Below the pieces are notes generated by a model that searched no databases, was not told the DNA's origin, and worked only from the letters and a program-made list of their open reading frames with translations. Shown piece by piece: positions 45,509-54,114 of a stretch of 64,000 nucleotides of DNA; the first letter of the stretch is position 1, and every line of letters begins with the position of its first letter. Source of the DNA: Chitinophaga pinensis (GTDB lineage Bacteria > Bacteroidota > Bacteroidia > UBA7662). The stretch is taken from contig CAMCHJ010000007.1 of assembly GCA_945874665.1 (NCBI GenBank), positions 1 through 64,000 on the forward strand, written 5' to 3'. Both the position numbers and the translations under genes were made by a program.

Positions 45509-47727
45509 TACGCCTCCATGATTTTGCCCAAGGCCTCGTCGTACAACTGACCAAAGGCCTCGATGCTTGGATAATCGGCACCGTTGATGTGCACAGTCCC
45601 GTCGGTGACTTCTCCCAAAAAGCTAAAAGGAATTCCAGCGGCTTTAAGCAACTTCTCGAGCACAGGTTGCTCGTGTGGATCGATGCTGATGACCGCGCGG
45701 CTCTGACTTTCGCCAAACAAAAAGGCGTCGGTGCGCAAGGAAGCATCGGTTTGGATACTGAAGCCAAGTTTGTTGTAAAAACCACTCTCGATGAGGTTGA
45801 TGAACAGTCCGCCATCGGCAATATCGTGCATACTTTCAGCCAAGTTGTTGGCGCGAATTTGGTGGAGCACTTGGTGGAGCTTTACTTCAGCCTCGATTTC
45901 AAAATGGGGACAACTACTGTGCTTGATGCCGTGGTAGCTGTAAATATATTGCGAACTGCCGAGGTCATTGTTCATCTCGCCCAATACATAAATCAAATCG
46001 CCCGGGCGCTTGAAATAGAGGGTTTGATGTTGGTTTTTATTGTCGAGGATGCCTACCATGCCAATTACGGGCGATGGATAAACTGGACCTTCGTAGCTCG
46101 ACTGGTTGTAAAAGCTCACGTTTCCGCCGGTTACAGGGGTACCGAGCGCCAAACACGCTTCGCTCATGCCTTTGATGGCCCCTACAAACTGCCAGTACAC
46201 CTCAGGATTGTAAGGATTACCGAAATTCAAGCAGTTGGTTACCGCTACGGCTTCTCCACCCGAACAAACAATGTTTCGTGCCGCTTCGGCCACTGCAATG
46301 GCGGTGCCTTTGTGCGGATCGGCGTAAATGTAGCGGGAGTTGCAGTCAACCGACATGGCCAACGCCTTATCGGTGCCGCGCACTTCCACCACCGACGCAT
46401 CCGATGGCTGGTTGGTGGTCATGTTGATGGTACCCACCATGCTGTCGTATTGCTGATACACCCATTTCTTCGAACAAAGATTGGGGTGCGTGGCCAAATG
46501 CTTCATCACAGGCAACAAATCGGCTGGTTCAGGTACTGCGGCATTGTTGTATTTGGCAATTTCTTGTAGATAAGCAGGCTCGCGGTATTCGCGGTGGTAA
46601 ACGGGTGCACCGCCACCTAGCACCAAACTTTCGGCAGGCAAATCGGCCACCAGCTCGTTATGCATGTAAAAATGCAAACGCTCGCCGGCTGTTACCTCGC
46701 CAATTTGCTCGCAGTTGATGTCCCATTTGTCGAAAACCGCCAACAACTTGTCCTCCTGGCCTTTTTTACAAACGATGAGCATGCGCTCTTGCGATTCTGA
46801 CAATAAAATCTCCCATGGCTTCATGTTCGGCTGACGCGTTGGTACCTTGTCGAGCCAAATCACCATGCCATGCTCGCCTTTGGCCGACATTTCGGAGCTC
46901 GAGCAGATAATACCCGCAGCGCCCATGTCTTGCATGCCTATGATGGCACCCGTATCAATGGCCTCTAAAGTCGCTTCTAGCAGCAATTTCTCCTGGAAGG
47001 GGTCGCCCACCTGCACCGATGGCAGGTCGTCGGCCGAATCTTCCGTAATGTCTTTCGAAGCAAAAGCTGCCCCGTGGATGCCATCCTTGCCTGTATGCGA
47101 GCCCACGATAAACACCGGATTACCCACCCCGTAAGAGATGGCAGAAACCGTTTTACCTTTTTCAACGATACCTACCGACATGGCATTCACAAGCGGATTA
47201 ACCGTAAAGCAGTCATCAAAATATACTTCGCCACCAACGGTAGGTACGCCAAATGCATTGCCGTAGTCGCCAATGCCCTTCACCACCCCGCGGATGATCC
47301 ACTTGGTGCGTTCTTGCTGCAGGTTGCCGAAGCGCAGACTGTTTAGTTGCGCAATGGGGCGTGCGCCCATGGTAAATATGTCGCGGTTGATGCCACCCAC
47401 TCCCGTTGCCGCACCTTGATAAGGCTCAATGGCCGAAGGGTGGTTGTGTGATTCGATTTTGAATGCGCAGCCGAGGCCATCGCCGATGTCGACTAAACCC
47501 GCATTTTCTTCGCCCGCCTTGGCCAACATGCGCTCGCCTTCTTTGGGTAAGGTTTTGAGCCAAACAATGGAGTTTTTATAGGAGCAGTGCTCGCTCCACA
47601 TCACCGAATACACACTGAGTTCGTTAAAATTGGGCACGCGACCCAATATTTCACAGATTTTGTCGAATTCCTCTGGCAACAAGCCGAGTTCTTTGGCAGT
47701 TTCTACAGTAGTCAATTTATCTTCCAC
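45508..47727 (-). CDS. purL: Phosphoribosylformylglycinamidine synthase, small-type PurL
   Basis: 739 aa FGAM synthase catalytic subunit, step 4 of de novo purine synthesis. Its length marks the small type that needs separate PurQ and PurS, neither of which is in the window. Motifs are [64 protein letters not shown] and [12 protein letters not shown]. It starts at a GTG at 47727, 10 nt after the PepSY-like gene. purE and purK are ~10 kb away in the same window. Confidence 0.96.
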   Translation of the reverse strand: MEDKLTTVETAKELGLLPEEFDKICEILGRVPNFNELSVYSVMWSEHCSYKNSIVWLKTLPKEGERMLAKAGEENAGLVDIGDGLGCAFKIESHNHPSAIEPYQGAATGVGGINRDIFTMGARPIAQLNSLRFGNLQQERTKWIIRGVVKGIGDYGNAFGVPTVGGEVYFDDCFTVNPLVNAMSVGIVEKGKTVSAISYGVGNPVFIVGSHTGKDGIHGAAFASKDITEDSADDLPSVQVGDPFQEKLLLEATLEAIDTGAIIGMQDMGAAGIICSSSEMSAKGEHGMVIWLDKVPTRQPNMKPWEILLSESQERMLIVCKKGQEDKLLAVFDKWDINCEQIGEVTAGERLHFYMHNELVADLPAESLVLGGGAPVYHREYREPAYLQEIAKYNNAAVPEPADLLPVMKHLATHPNLCSKKWVYQQYDSMVGTINMTTNQPSDASVVEVRGTDKALAMSVDCNSRYIYADPHKGTAIAVAEAARNIVCSGGEAVAVTNCLNFGNPYNPEVYWQFVGAIKGMSEACLALGTPVTGGNVSFYNQSSYEGPVYPSPVIGMVGILDNKNQHQTLYFKRPGDLIYVLGEMNNDLGSSQYIYSYHGIKHSSCPHFEIEAEVKLHQVLHQIRANNLAESMHDIADGGLFINLIESGFYNKLGFSIQTDASLRTDAFLFGESQSRAVISIDPHEQPVLEKLLKAAGIPFSFLGEVTDGTVHINGADYPSIEAFGQLYDEALGKIMEA

Positions 47728-47737
47728 GGAGAGCTAT

Positions 47738-48184
47738 TTAATCGTTTTGTTTGAGCAAGCGTCCATTGCGATCGAAACGCAATAGCTGTGTTTTTTTATC
47801 GGCAGGGCAATAAGCAATTACTTCAAGGGTAACGTTGCTGGTTGTTTCTAACGCGCGTACCTGTTGTACATCGCAGGTTGCTAGGTTTTCTTGAAGATGC
47901 AAAAGGGCAGGAAGGGGAAGTTCAGCTTTGGTTAGACTGCTTTCGCGACTTACCCACTCCAAATTAGGCTTGTACACCACTTCTTTGCGCTTGCCCAGAT
48001 GTTCAAACTTCACCAAAAAACCCTCTGGATGTTTGCGCCACTGTTGCTCGGTAGCGGCTGGGTAGGCATCCCTAAAAACGACCAACAGATCGAAAGGAAC
48101 CTTTTTTTGCTTGATTTTTTGCGCCGATACCGCGGGAGCAGCAAGCAACAGCAACAGGCAAATGGACAGAATGCGCTTTGTCAT
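47738..48184 (-). CDS. PepSY-like periplasmic protein
   Basis: 148 aa with a clean signal peptide (RILSICLLLLLAAPAVSAQ), then a region (FDLLVVFRDAYPAATEQQWRKHPEGFLVKFEHLGKRKEVVY) typical of the PepSY-like/BLIP-like small secreted proteins of Bacteroidota, and a C-terminal second half. Function not established. First gene of an operon with purL and the serine hydrolase; a -7-like TAATTTCG ends 7 nt before the ATG. Confidence 0.7.
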   Translation of the reverse strand: MTKRILSICLLLLLAAPAVSAQKIKQKKVPFDLLVVFRDAYPAATEQQWRKHPEGFLVKFEHLGKRKEVVYKPNLEWVSRESSLTKAELPLPALLHLQENLATCDVQQVRALETTSNVTLEVIAYCPADKKTQLLRFDRNGRLLKQND

Positions 48185-48191
48185 ACGGGTG

Positions 48192-48199
48192 CGAAATTA
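48192..48199 (-). promoter_or_regulatory. -7-like element TAATTTCG of the PepSY-purL operon
   Basis: One mismatch to TAnnTTTG; ends 7 nt before the ATG at 48184. Confidence 0.5.
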
Positions 48200-48224
48200 C
48201 GCTTTTTAAGAGAAGAAGAAGAAC

Positions 48225-48284
48225 GATTTATGATTGGCGATTTGTGATTTTTGATTTATGATATCCGACGTCGTATTTCTGATG
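48225..48284. repeat. GATTT-rich intergenic repeat, third locus
   Basis: CGATTTATGATTGGCGATTTGTGATTTTTGATTTATGAT is built from the same words as the 34-kb inverted repeat. It lies between the divergent PepSY-like and glutamine synthetase genes. Confidence 0.65.
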
Positions 48285-48395
48285 GTTCTACTGCTGTAAT
48301 GGTACCTGAGCGCTGCAAACTTGGTGTTGGTGAACACATAAACAAATCAAATAAACAAAAAACATATATTTATTATGAGGCAAATAGTGCTATAT

Positions 48396-48428
48396 TTTGA
48401 ACTAAAAATATAAAAACAATAGTTCAAA
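48396..48428. promoter_or_regulatory. TTTGAACTA-N15-TAGTTCAAA inverted repeat upstream of glutamine synthetase
   Basis: Perfect 9-bp arms, 24 nt centre to centre, ending 35 nt before the -7 box at 48464. This is where an activator dimer would bind. Nitrogen control is a natural guess but not shown. Confidence 0.5.
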
Positions 48429-48463
48429 CACAAAAAATCTATTTCCAATCCAAATAAACACTC

Positions 48464-48471
48464 TATTTTTG
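48464..48471 (+). promoter_or_regulatory. -7 element TATTTTTG of the glutamine synthetase gene
   Basis: Full match 19 nt before the ATG. No -33 TTG, which would fit an activator-dependent promoter using the inverted repeat upstream. Confidence 0.65.
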
Positions 48472-48490
48472 TGGTATAATTTCAAAAAAC

Positions 48491-50677
48491 ATGTCAACTA
48501 TCCGCAAAGAAGCCCTCCGAACGGTTCGCAACCGTCAGCTCATTCAGGTGACCGCTCCAACCGCCAAAATCTCACAGATTTTTGGTGAGAATGTTTTTGA
48601 TCGCAAGTCGATGCGCGAATTCCTCGCCGAAGATGTATACGAAAGTCTGATGGCCTGCATTAACAAAGGCACGCGGGTTGACAAAGAAATTGCCCAGCAA
48701 GTGGCCAATGGCATGAAAAACTGGGCTGTGAGCAAAGGCGCTACGCACTATACCCACTGGTTCCAGCCGCTTACCGGCGCTACTGCCGAAAAACACGATG
48801 CCTTTTTCTCACTCAACAACGAAGGAGAGGCCATCGAGGCCTTCAGTGCAGGTGCCCTTGTACAGCAAGAACCTGATGCGTCGAGTTTCCCGAACGGCGG
48901 TATCCGCAACACCTTCGAAGCCCGCGGTTATACCGCATGGGATCCATCTTCACCGGCTTTCATCTTCAAAGGACCAGCAGGAAACACCCTCTGCATCCCT
49001 ACCATTTTTGTGTCTTATACCGGCGAATCGCTCGATTATAAGTCACCATTGCTCAAGTCGCTCGCCGCAGTAGAAGCTGCTGGTGTAGCCGTTTGTCAGT
49101 ATTTCGATAAAAACATCACACAAGTAACCCCTACCCTCGGCATCGAGCAGGAGTATTTTTTGGTAGATGGTACCTTGTTTGCCGCGCGCCCCGACTTGAT
49201 GATGGCTGGTCGCACCTTGTTTGGTCACGCCCCCGCCCGTGGTCAGCAGCTCGAAGACCATTACTTTGGCAGCATCCCTGAGCGGGTGCACGCCTTTATG
49301 GTGGATTTAGAGTACGAAGCCCTCAAATTGGGTATTCCACTCAAAACTCGTCACAACGAAGTAGCCCCTGGTCAGTTTGAGTGCGCACCGGTTTTCGAAG
49401 AAATCAACCTCGCCATCGACCACAACCAATTGTTGATGGATTTGATGGAGAAGATCGCCAAGCGCCATCACTTCCGCATTTTATTGCATGAGAAGCCGTT
49501 TGCAGGCGTAAACGGCTCGGGCAAGCACAACAACTGGTCGCTCGGCACAAATACCGGCAAAAACCTGCTATCGCCCGGCAAAACGCCGAAGAGCAATTTA
49601 ATGTTCCTCACCTTCTTTGTGAACACCATCAAGGCTTTCCACGATTATGCAGATTTGATTCGTGCCGCCATTGCTTCAGCCAGCAACGACCACCGCTTGG
49701 GTGCCAACGAAGCCCCGCCGGCCATCATGTCGGCCTTCTTAGGCTCGCAGCTTAGTCAGGTGCTTGACGAAATCGAAAAAGGCAAAATTGAGCACAACGA
49801 AGGCGAAGTGCGCAGTTTGATCAATAGCATCAAGGCCATTCCTGAAATTTTACTCGATAATACCGACCGTAACCGCACCTCTCCTTTTGCCTTCACCGGC
49901 AATAAGTTTGAGCTCCGCGCGGTAGGTTCAAGTGCCAACAGCGCCCAGGCCATTACGGTGTTGAACACGGCCATGGCCAAAACCCTTAACGAGTTCAAAG
50001 AAGAGGTCGATAAGCTCATTGGCAATGGCGAGAGTCGCGATGCAGCCCTCCTCACTGTGATTCAGAAATACATCAAGCAGTCGAAGAAAATCCGCTTCGA
50101 AGGCAATGGTTACGGAGAAGAATGGCGTTTGGAAGCCGAAAAACGCGGTTTGCCGAATGTGCGCACCACGCCACATGCACTCGACGCCATGATGACCAAA
50201 AAGTCGATGGAGCTCTTCACAAAAATAGGTGTATTTAGCAAGCGTGAAATCGAGGCTCGCCACGAAATTTTGCTTGAAGACTACATCAAAAAAATCCAGA
50301 TCGAGTCGCGCATCATCGGTGATATGGCCCTTACTAACATTGTTCCAGCCGCCATCGGTTACCAAAACCAGCTCATTACCAACCTCAGCGGCTTAAAGGC
50401 TTTGGGTGTGAACAGCGCTGCTTATGATGCCCAAACCAAAATGTTAACCCGCATCACGGAACACATCAACATCATTATTGGTAAAGTAGAAGACATGCGC
50501 CTCACCCGCAAACAGCTCAACGAAGAAGAGGATGCCCGGGCACGTGCCATCGGCTATTGTGAGGATGTGAAGCCGTTTTTCGACGACATCCGCTATCATG
50601 CAGACAAGCTCGAACTCATTACCGACGACGAGCTGTGGCCGTTGCCGAAGTATCGCGAATTGCTGTACACCAAGTAA
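48491..50677 (+). CDS. glnN: Glutamine synthetase type III
   Basis: 728 aa, the large GSIII class found mainly in Bacteroidota and cyanobacteria; makes glutamine from glutamate, ammonia and ATP in the cytoplasm. Family segments are FPNGGIRNTFEARGYTAWDP, GIEQEYFLVD (metal ligands), HNEVAPGQFECAPVF, NGSGKHNNWSLGTN and NRTSPFAFTGNKFELRAVGSS. Complete, single-gene unit with its own promoter and terminator. Its amidotransferase-consuming neighbours are in other operons. Confidence 0.97.
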   Translation: MSTIRKEALRTVRNRQLIQVTAPTAKISQIFGENVFDRKSMREFLAEDVYESLMACINKGTRVDKEIAQQVANGMKNWAVSKGATHYTHWFQPLTGATAEKHDAFFSLNNEGEAIEAFSAGALVQQEPDASSFPNGGIRNTFEARGYTAWDPSSPAFIFKGPAGNTLCIPTIFVSYTGESLDYKSPLLKSLAAVEAAGVAVCQYFDKNITQVTPTLGIEQEYFLVDGTLFAARPDLMMAGRTLFGHAPARGQQLEDHYFGSIPERVHAFMVDLEYEALKLGIPLKTRHNEVAPGQFECAPVFEEINLAIDHNQLLMDLMEKIAKRHHFRILLHEKPFAGVNGSGKHNNWSLGTNTGKNLLSPGKTPKSNLMFLTFFVNTIKAFHDYADLIRAAIASASNDHRLGANEAPPAIMSAFLGSQLSQVLDEIEKGKIEHNEGEVRSLINSIKAIPEILLDNTDRNRTSPFAFTGNKFELRAVGSSANSAQAITVLNTAMAKTLNEFKEEVDKLIGNGESRDAALLTVIQKYIKQSKKIRFEGNGYGEEWRLEAEKRGLPNVRTTPHALDAMMTKKSMELFTKIGVFSKREIEARHEILLEDYIKKIQIESRIIGDMALTNIVPAAIGYQNQLITNLSGLKALGVNSAAYDAQTKMLTRITEHINIIIGKVEDMRLTRKQLNEEEDARARAIGYCEDVKPFFDDIRYHADKLELITDDELWPLPKYRELLYTK

Positions 50678-50693
50678 AGCTGCTTTGCAAAGC

Positions 50694-50726
50694 AAAAGGC
50701 CAATCCTGCGGGGTTGGCCTTTTTTG
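50694..50726 (+). terminator. Terminator of the glutamine synthetase gene
   Basis: AAAAGGCCAA-TCCTGCGGGG-TTGGCCTTTTTTG: 10-bp stem with T-tract, 16 nt after the stop. Confidence 0.9.
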
Positions 50727-50796
50727 TTTAGGGGTGAGGGGCAAGGACAGGAAAGGCCGACTGCCTGCTAGGCGTTTAACAGAAGGGGCATTACCG

Positions 50797-51162
50797 CTAC
50801 CTGCTTCGCTTTCTAGTCTCCAAACGGGTGTTGAAGCGCTGCAAAAGACTGTGTACAAAGGTGAAAACCAAGCTAAACAACAAAGCGTAGCCAAAGCCAT
50901 CTACCTTAAATGCAGGAACAAGCGCTGCGGCAAGCAGGATGATGAAAGCGTTGATGACCAGCAAAAAGAGTCCAAACGTAACCACCGTCACCGGAATGGT
51001 AAATAGGACGAGCAGGGGTTTCACGAATAAATTGAGCAAAACGAGCACCAAAGTGACCAGCAGTCCCGTCATAAAATTCGGGACGAACACCCCTGGCAGC
51101 AAAAATGCGGCAATCATCACTGCAAAAGCCGCGATGATGAGGTGCGCGAGGATTTTTAGCAT
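50797..51162 (-). CDS. Phage-holin family IV-like membrane protein (DUF/4TM)
   Basis: 121 aa with four hydrophobic segments (LAHLIIAAFAVMIAAFLLPGV; TGLLVTLVLVLLNLFVKPLLVLFTIPVTVVTFGLFLLVINAFIILLAAALVPAF; YALLFSLVFTFVHSLL). The NLFVKPLL...PVTVVTFGLFLLVINA pattern matches the widespread 'mycobacterial 4TM phage holin' family, which in most genomes is a chromosomal membrane protein, not phage lysis machinery. TAATG overlap with the endonuclease gene. Confidence 0.85.
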   Translation of the reverse strand: MLKILAHLIIAAFAVMIAAFLLPGVFVPNFMTGLLVTLVLVLLNLFVKPLLVLFTIPVTVVTFGLFLLVINAFIILLAAALVPAFKVDGFGYALLFSLVFTFVHSLLQRFNTRLETRKRSR

Positions 51163-53210
51163 TATCTTTTAATTACAAAAGGTAGCACCCGCGGGAGGCC
51201 CTCGGTAACAAGATAAGCAAAATAAACCCCTTCCGCCAAATGGCCCACTTTCAAACTAATTTTTCCCACTTGGACTTGCGTCGCTGTGCTGAGTTGGCGG
51301 CCACTCAAATCACGCAGCTCCACCACACTGTTTTCAGTAATGCCATCGGCTTCCAAAAACAGCACATCACTGGCAGGATTCGGGTACAGGCGCACCACTT
51401 GCTCCTGATTTTGAACGGAACTCATGATGCCTCTGCGTAAACCGATGTTGCGCGCGGCCTCAGATTGGCGGCTCAAAGGCCCACTGCTGGCCGTCACAAT
51501 CCAACTACAGGCGAGCACCTGGTTAGGTTGCACGTTGAAGGCGTCGAGCAGGCGACTGAATTCGCCCACGCGGATCGATAAAGTAGTGTCGAGCAAGCCG
51601 CTGCGTACCAACACCGGTGGCAAACTAGGACTTGACATGTTCGAAAGCTCAAATTCATACGAAGTTTGGCCAGGCGTATTGGCCACCGAAGGCTGCCAAC
51701 GGAAATTCACCAATAGATTGCTATCGCCTTCAATGGTGTAGGTAAGCCCATCGAAAGGTGCCAACAGCGAAAAGGCACTCATCGTAGAGGCCCCCACACC
51801 GGCTTGCACTGGGATATTGAAACTAGCAGCACCTGGCACGTTGGTGCCAAACTGCAAATTGCCGCTAAAAGGACTACCGTTGCCGCTATATTGCAGTTCC
51901 AAAACGGCCGCTTCGCCACGGGCAATGGTCTGTGATGCCGAACCAGCATAAGTCAATCCCGCGCCGCTTACCTGAATGCCGCTGAGTTGAACCGCCTGCG
52001 TGCCTGCATTTACCACTACCACCCGGTAGGTAACGCTGCTGCCAGCTGCCACTTGTCCTAAGTTAGCCACCGTGTCACTCACAAATACCCGCTGTACTGC
52101 GGGAATGGCAGCCGTGGCACGTAGTTGCGTCATTCGGTCTAAAAGCTGCGGATAATCGATGTAAGGATTGCGGTTAAGTTGGAAGGACGCTATGCCATTA
52201 TTGCGGTTTTGCAACAGACTATCGGGCGGGAAGAGCTTCAGCCATGCGCGCAGGTCGTTTTCCATATTGGCCGATAAAAAACTCATGCTCACCTCCGTAT
52301 TGTTGTAGTAACGCGTCGCGAAATACAAGATACCCGCAGCAGCACCTGCCTTATGCGCATCGCGCGGCTCAAAAGTAGATGAATTGGCTTTTGAACCGCC
52401 GGCGTAATTAAGCGTTGGGTTTGGGACCCAGCCAAATGGCTTGTTCCCGCGGGCGGAGTTCACACCACCATCACTAATATACAAATGATGCATATCGCTC
52501 TGCATGGGATCGTTGCTCGCGCCAAAACTCTGGGGCCAGGTATGCTCAGTATTCATAGAATAAGGGGCGTTGTTGAGGGTGCCCGTGTTAAAATCGGCTA
52601 CGTTATACGTGATGGTCCGCCCAGTATACACACATTCGTTTTTGTAAGGCAGGGGCGCAGCTGGCTCGCGACCATTCACTTTCCAGTTATCTACAATGCC
52701 AAACATCCGCAAACGGGCGTTGTTAGTGCCACTGTAACCGAGCTGGGTATAGGGAGAAGCCAAGCGCACGTTTAAAGCAGTGCGCAAAGCATCGCCCTCG
52801 GCATTCTGGGTGCTGGCATAATAGGCCTTTGAATAGATGCCTTGTCCTTGTAAATCGACCCGCAAAGCTCCAAAACCCGAATTGGTTTGGATAACCAGCT
52901 CGCTATTATTGAGGATGTTGTGCTGTGGTTTGAAATACACTTTGATGGTGCGCTGTGCACCTGCCGCCAATAAAAAAACTGAATCTGGTGTCCAAAAAGG
53001 CTTTTGCTCGTAAATATCAAAGGTAACTACCCTGCAATCGATGGCATTAGCACTGCCATTGTTGAGGGTAACCGTAAGACTATCGAGCCCCAGCTCTGAA
53101 ATGGTTTGGAACTGCAATTGGTTGGTGCTCACGCTTACCAAACTCTGACCGAAAACGGCGGAAATACTCAGTAGCCAGACTAAACCCAGCCCTTTCAAAA
53201 AATTACGCAT
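51162..53210 (-). CDS. Secreted endonuclease I with type IX secretion C-terminal domain
   Basis: 682 aa. Signal peptide (LGLVWLLSISAVFGQ), an Ig-like DUF1573/ASPM-type N-terminal domain (VSTNQLQFQTISELGLDSLTVTL), the endonuclease I domain with NTEHTWPQS and DMHHLYISDGGVNSARGN (His-metal type non-specific nuclease), a further Ig-like domain, and a type A sorting domain at the end (VVRLYPNPASDVLFLEA ... GVYFAYLVTEG). It should be exported by the T9SS to the cell surface or medium and degrade external nucleic acid. -7 TAATTTTG ends 4 nt before the ATG. Confidence 0.92.
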   Translation of the reverse strand: MRNFLKGLGLVWLLSISAVFGQSLVSVSTNQLQFQTISELGLDSLTVTLNNGSANAIDCRVVTFDIYEQKPFWTPDSVFLLAAGAQRTIKVYFKPQHNILNNSELVIQTNSGFGALRVDLQGQGIYSKAYYASTQNAEGDALRTALNVRLASPYTQLGYSGTNNARLRMFGIVDNWKVNGREPAAPLPYKNECVYTGRTITYNVADFNTGTLNNAPYSMNTEHTWPQSFGASNDPMQSDMHHLYISDGGVNSARGNKPFGWVPNPTLNYAGGSKANSSTFEPRDAHKAGAAAGILYFATRYYNNTEVSMSFLSANMENDLRAWLKLFPPDSLLQNRNNGIASFQLNRNPYIDYPQLLDRMTQLRATAAIPAVQRVFVSDTVANLGQVAAGSSVTYRVVVVNAGTQAVQLSGIQVSGAGLTYAGSASQTIARGEAAVLELQYSGNGSPFSGNLQFGTNVPGAASFNIPVQAGVGASTMSAFSLLAPFDGLTYTIEGDSNLLVNFRWQPSVANTPGQTSYEFELSNMSSPSLPPVLVRSGLLDTTLSIRVGEFSRLLDAFNVQPNQVLACSWIVTASSGPLSRQSEAARNIGLRRGIMSSVQNQEQVVRLYPNPASDVLFLEADGITENSVVELRDLSGRQLSTATQVQVGKISLKVGHLAEGVYFAYLVTEGLPRVLPFVIKR

Positions 53211-53214
53211 CCGG

Positions 53215-53222
53215 CAAAATTA
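53215..53222 (-). promoter_or_regulatory. -7 element TAATTTTG, 4 nt before the endonuclease ATG
   Basis: Minus strand reads TAATTTTG-CCGG-ATG. Full consensus; leaderless mRNA predicted. Confidence 0.65.
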
Positions 53223-53348
53223 AGAAAAGCGTTTGAAACGAAAGATAAGGAATGTAGGACTTTCGGAGAAACGCGTAATTGGTATGAAAAACACATATGC
53301 TTTTCGTAAAATTGTGCGGCTACAATGGCTTAGCTAAAATATTGTCCT

Positions 53349-54047
53349 ATGATTTCACCTCAAGACCACCCGGTTCATCCCGACTATTCAATACTCACCA
53401 CTAAGTACCAGTCGACTTGGCAAGGCCTACTTCAGTTTGAACTGATCAGTAAGTTTGGCCGCTTATTTCTCGCAAATAGAGCCCCAAGTCTGCCTCAACA
53501 AAATTTATTACACTTAGGCTGTGGCACTACTTATTTGAAAGGCTGGGTAAATGCAGATTTTTTTAGACTGCTTTTTTGGAAAAAGCCACAACCCGAATGG
53601 CAACTCGATTTACGGTTCCCGCTCAAATGTGATAACAACCACTGGGATGGCGTATTTACCGAACATACTTTTGAACACCTCACACCGGCTTCGATATTAG
53701 CCTTGTTTAAGGAATTGCACAGAACCATGAAGCCTGGTGCGTATTTGCGGATTTGTGTTCCTGGACTCGACCAAAGCATAAAACCATTTATCGACCCTAA
53801 CGACCAAAGTGAAAACGCAAAAGAAATGCGCATGCTTTACGGTAATTTAGCCACTGCCATTTGGAGCCTAACCCAAACTTGGGGGCATTACTCAGTTTGG
53901 AATGGCGAACACATGGTTGATTTTTTGAAAACAGCAGGCTTTTCCGAAGCCCAAGAGGTAGCTTTTGGTGAAGGTGCAAATCACGATATCATCAAAGACA
54001 ACGCCAATCGAAAGCATGGTTCTCTTTATGTAGAAGCGCGAAAGTAA
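53349..54047 (+). CDS. Class I SAM-dependent methyltransferase
   Basis: 232 aa. LLHLGCGTTYLKGWVNADF is the SAM-binding motif I region; FTEHTFEHLTPASILALFKELHRTMKPGAYLRICVPGLDQ supplies motifs II-III. This pattern matches the 'predicted SAM-dependent methyltransferase' group found near glycan genes. Substrate unknown. Its AT content is a little higher than that of the neighbours, and no partner genes are adjacent. Confidence 0.82.
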   Translation: MISPQDHPVHPDYSILTTKYQSTWQGLLQFELISKFGRLFLANRAPSLPQQNLLHLGCGTTYLKGWVNADFFRLLFWKKPQPEWQLDLRFPLKCDNNHWDGVFTEHTFEHLTPASILALFKELHRTMKPGAYLRICVPGLDQSIKPFIDPNDQSENAKEMRMLYGNLATAIWSLTQTWGHYSVWNGEHMVDFLKTAGFSEAQEVAFGEGANHDIIKDNANRKHGSLYVEARK

Positions 54048-54114
54048 ATCGTAGCCATTGCCTCCATGCCACATGCTTGGAACCTAGCAGCTTCAAATTT
54101 TGTTTTAACCCCTT

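Noticed and set aside
45589-46569. 326-codon plus-strand ORF
   Set aside because: Antisense shadow of purL.
50797-51162. Phage remnant suggested by the holin-like protein
   Set aside because: No other phage gene nearby; this family is common on bacterial chromosomes.
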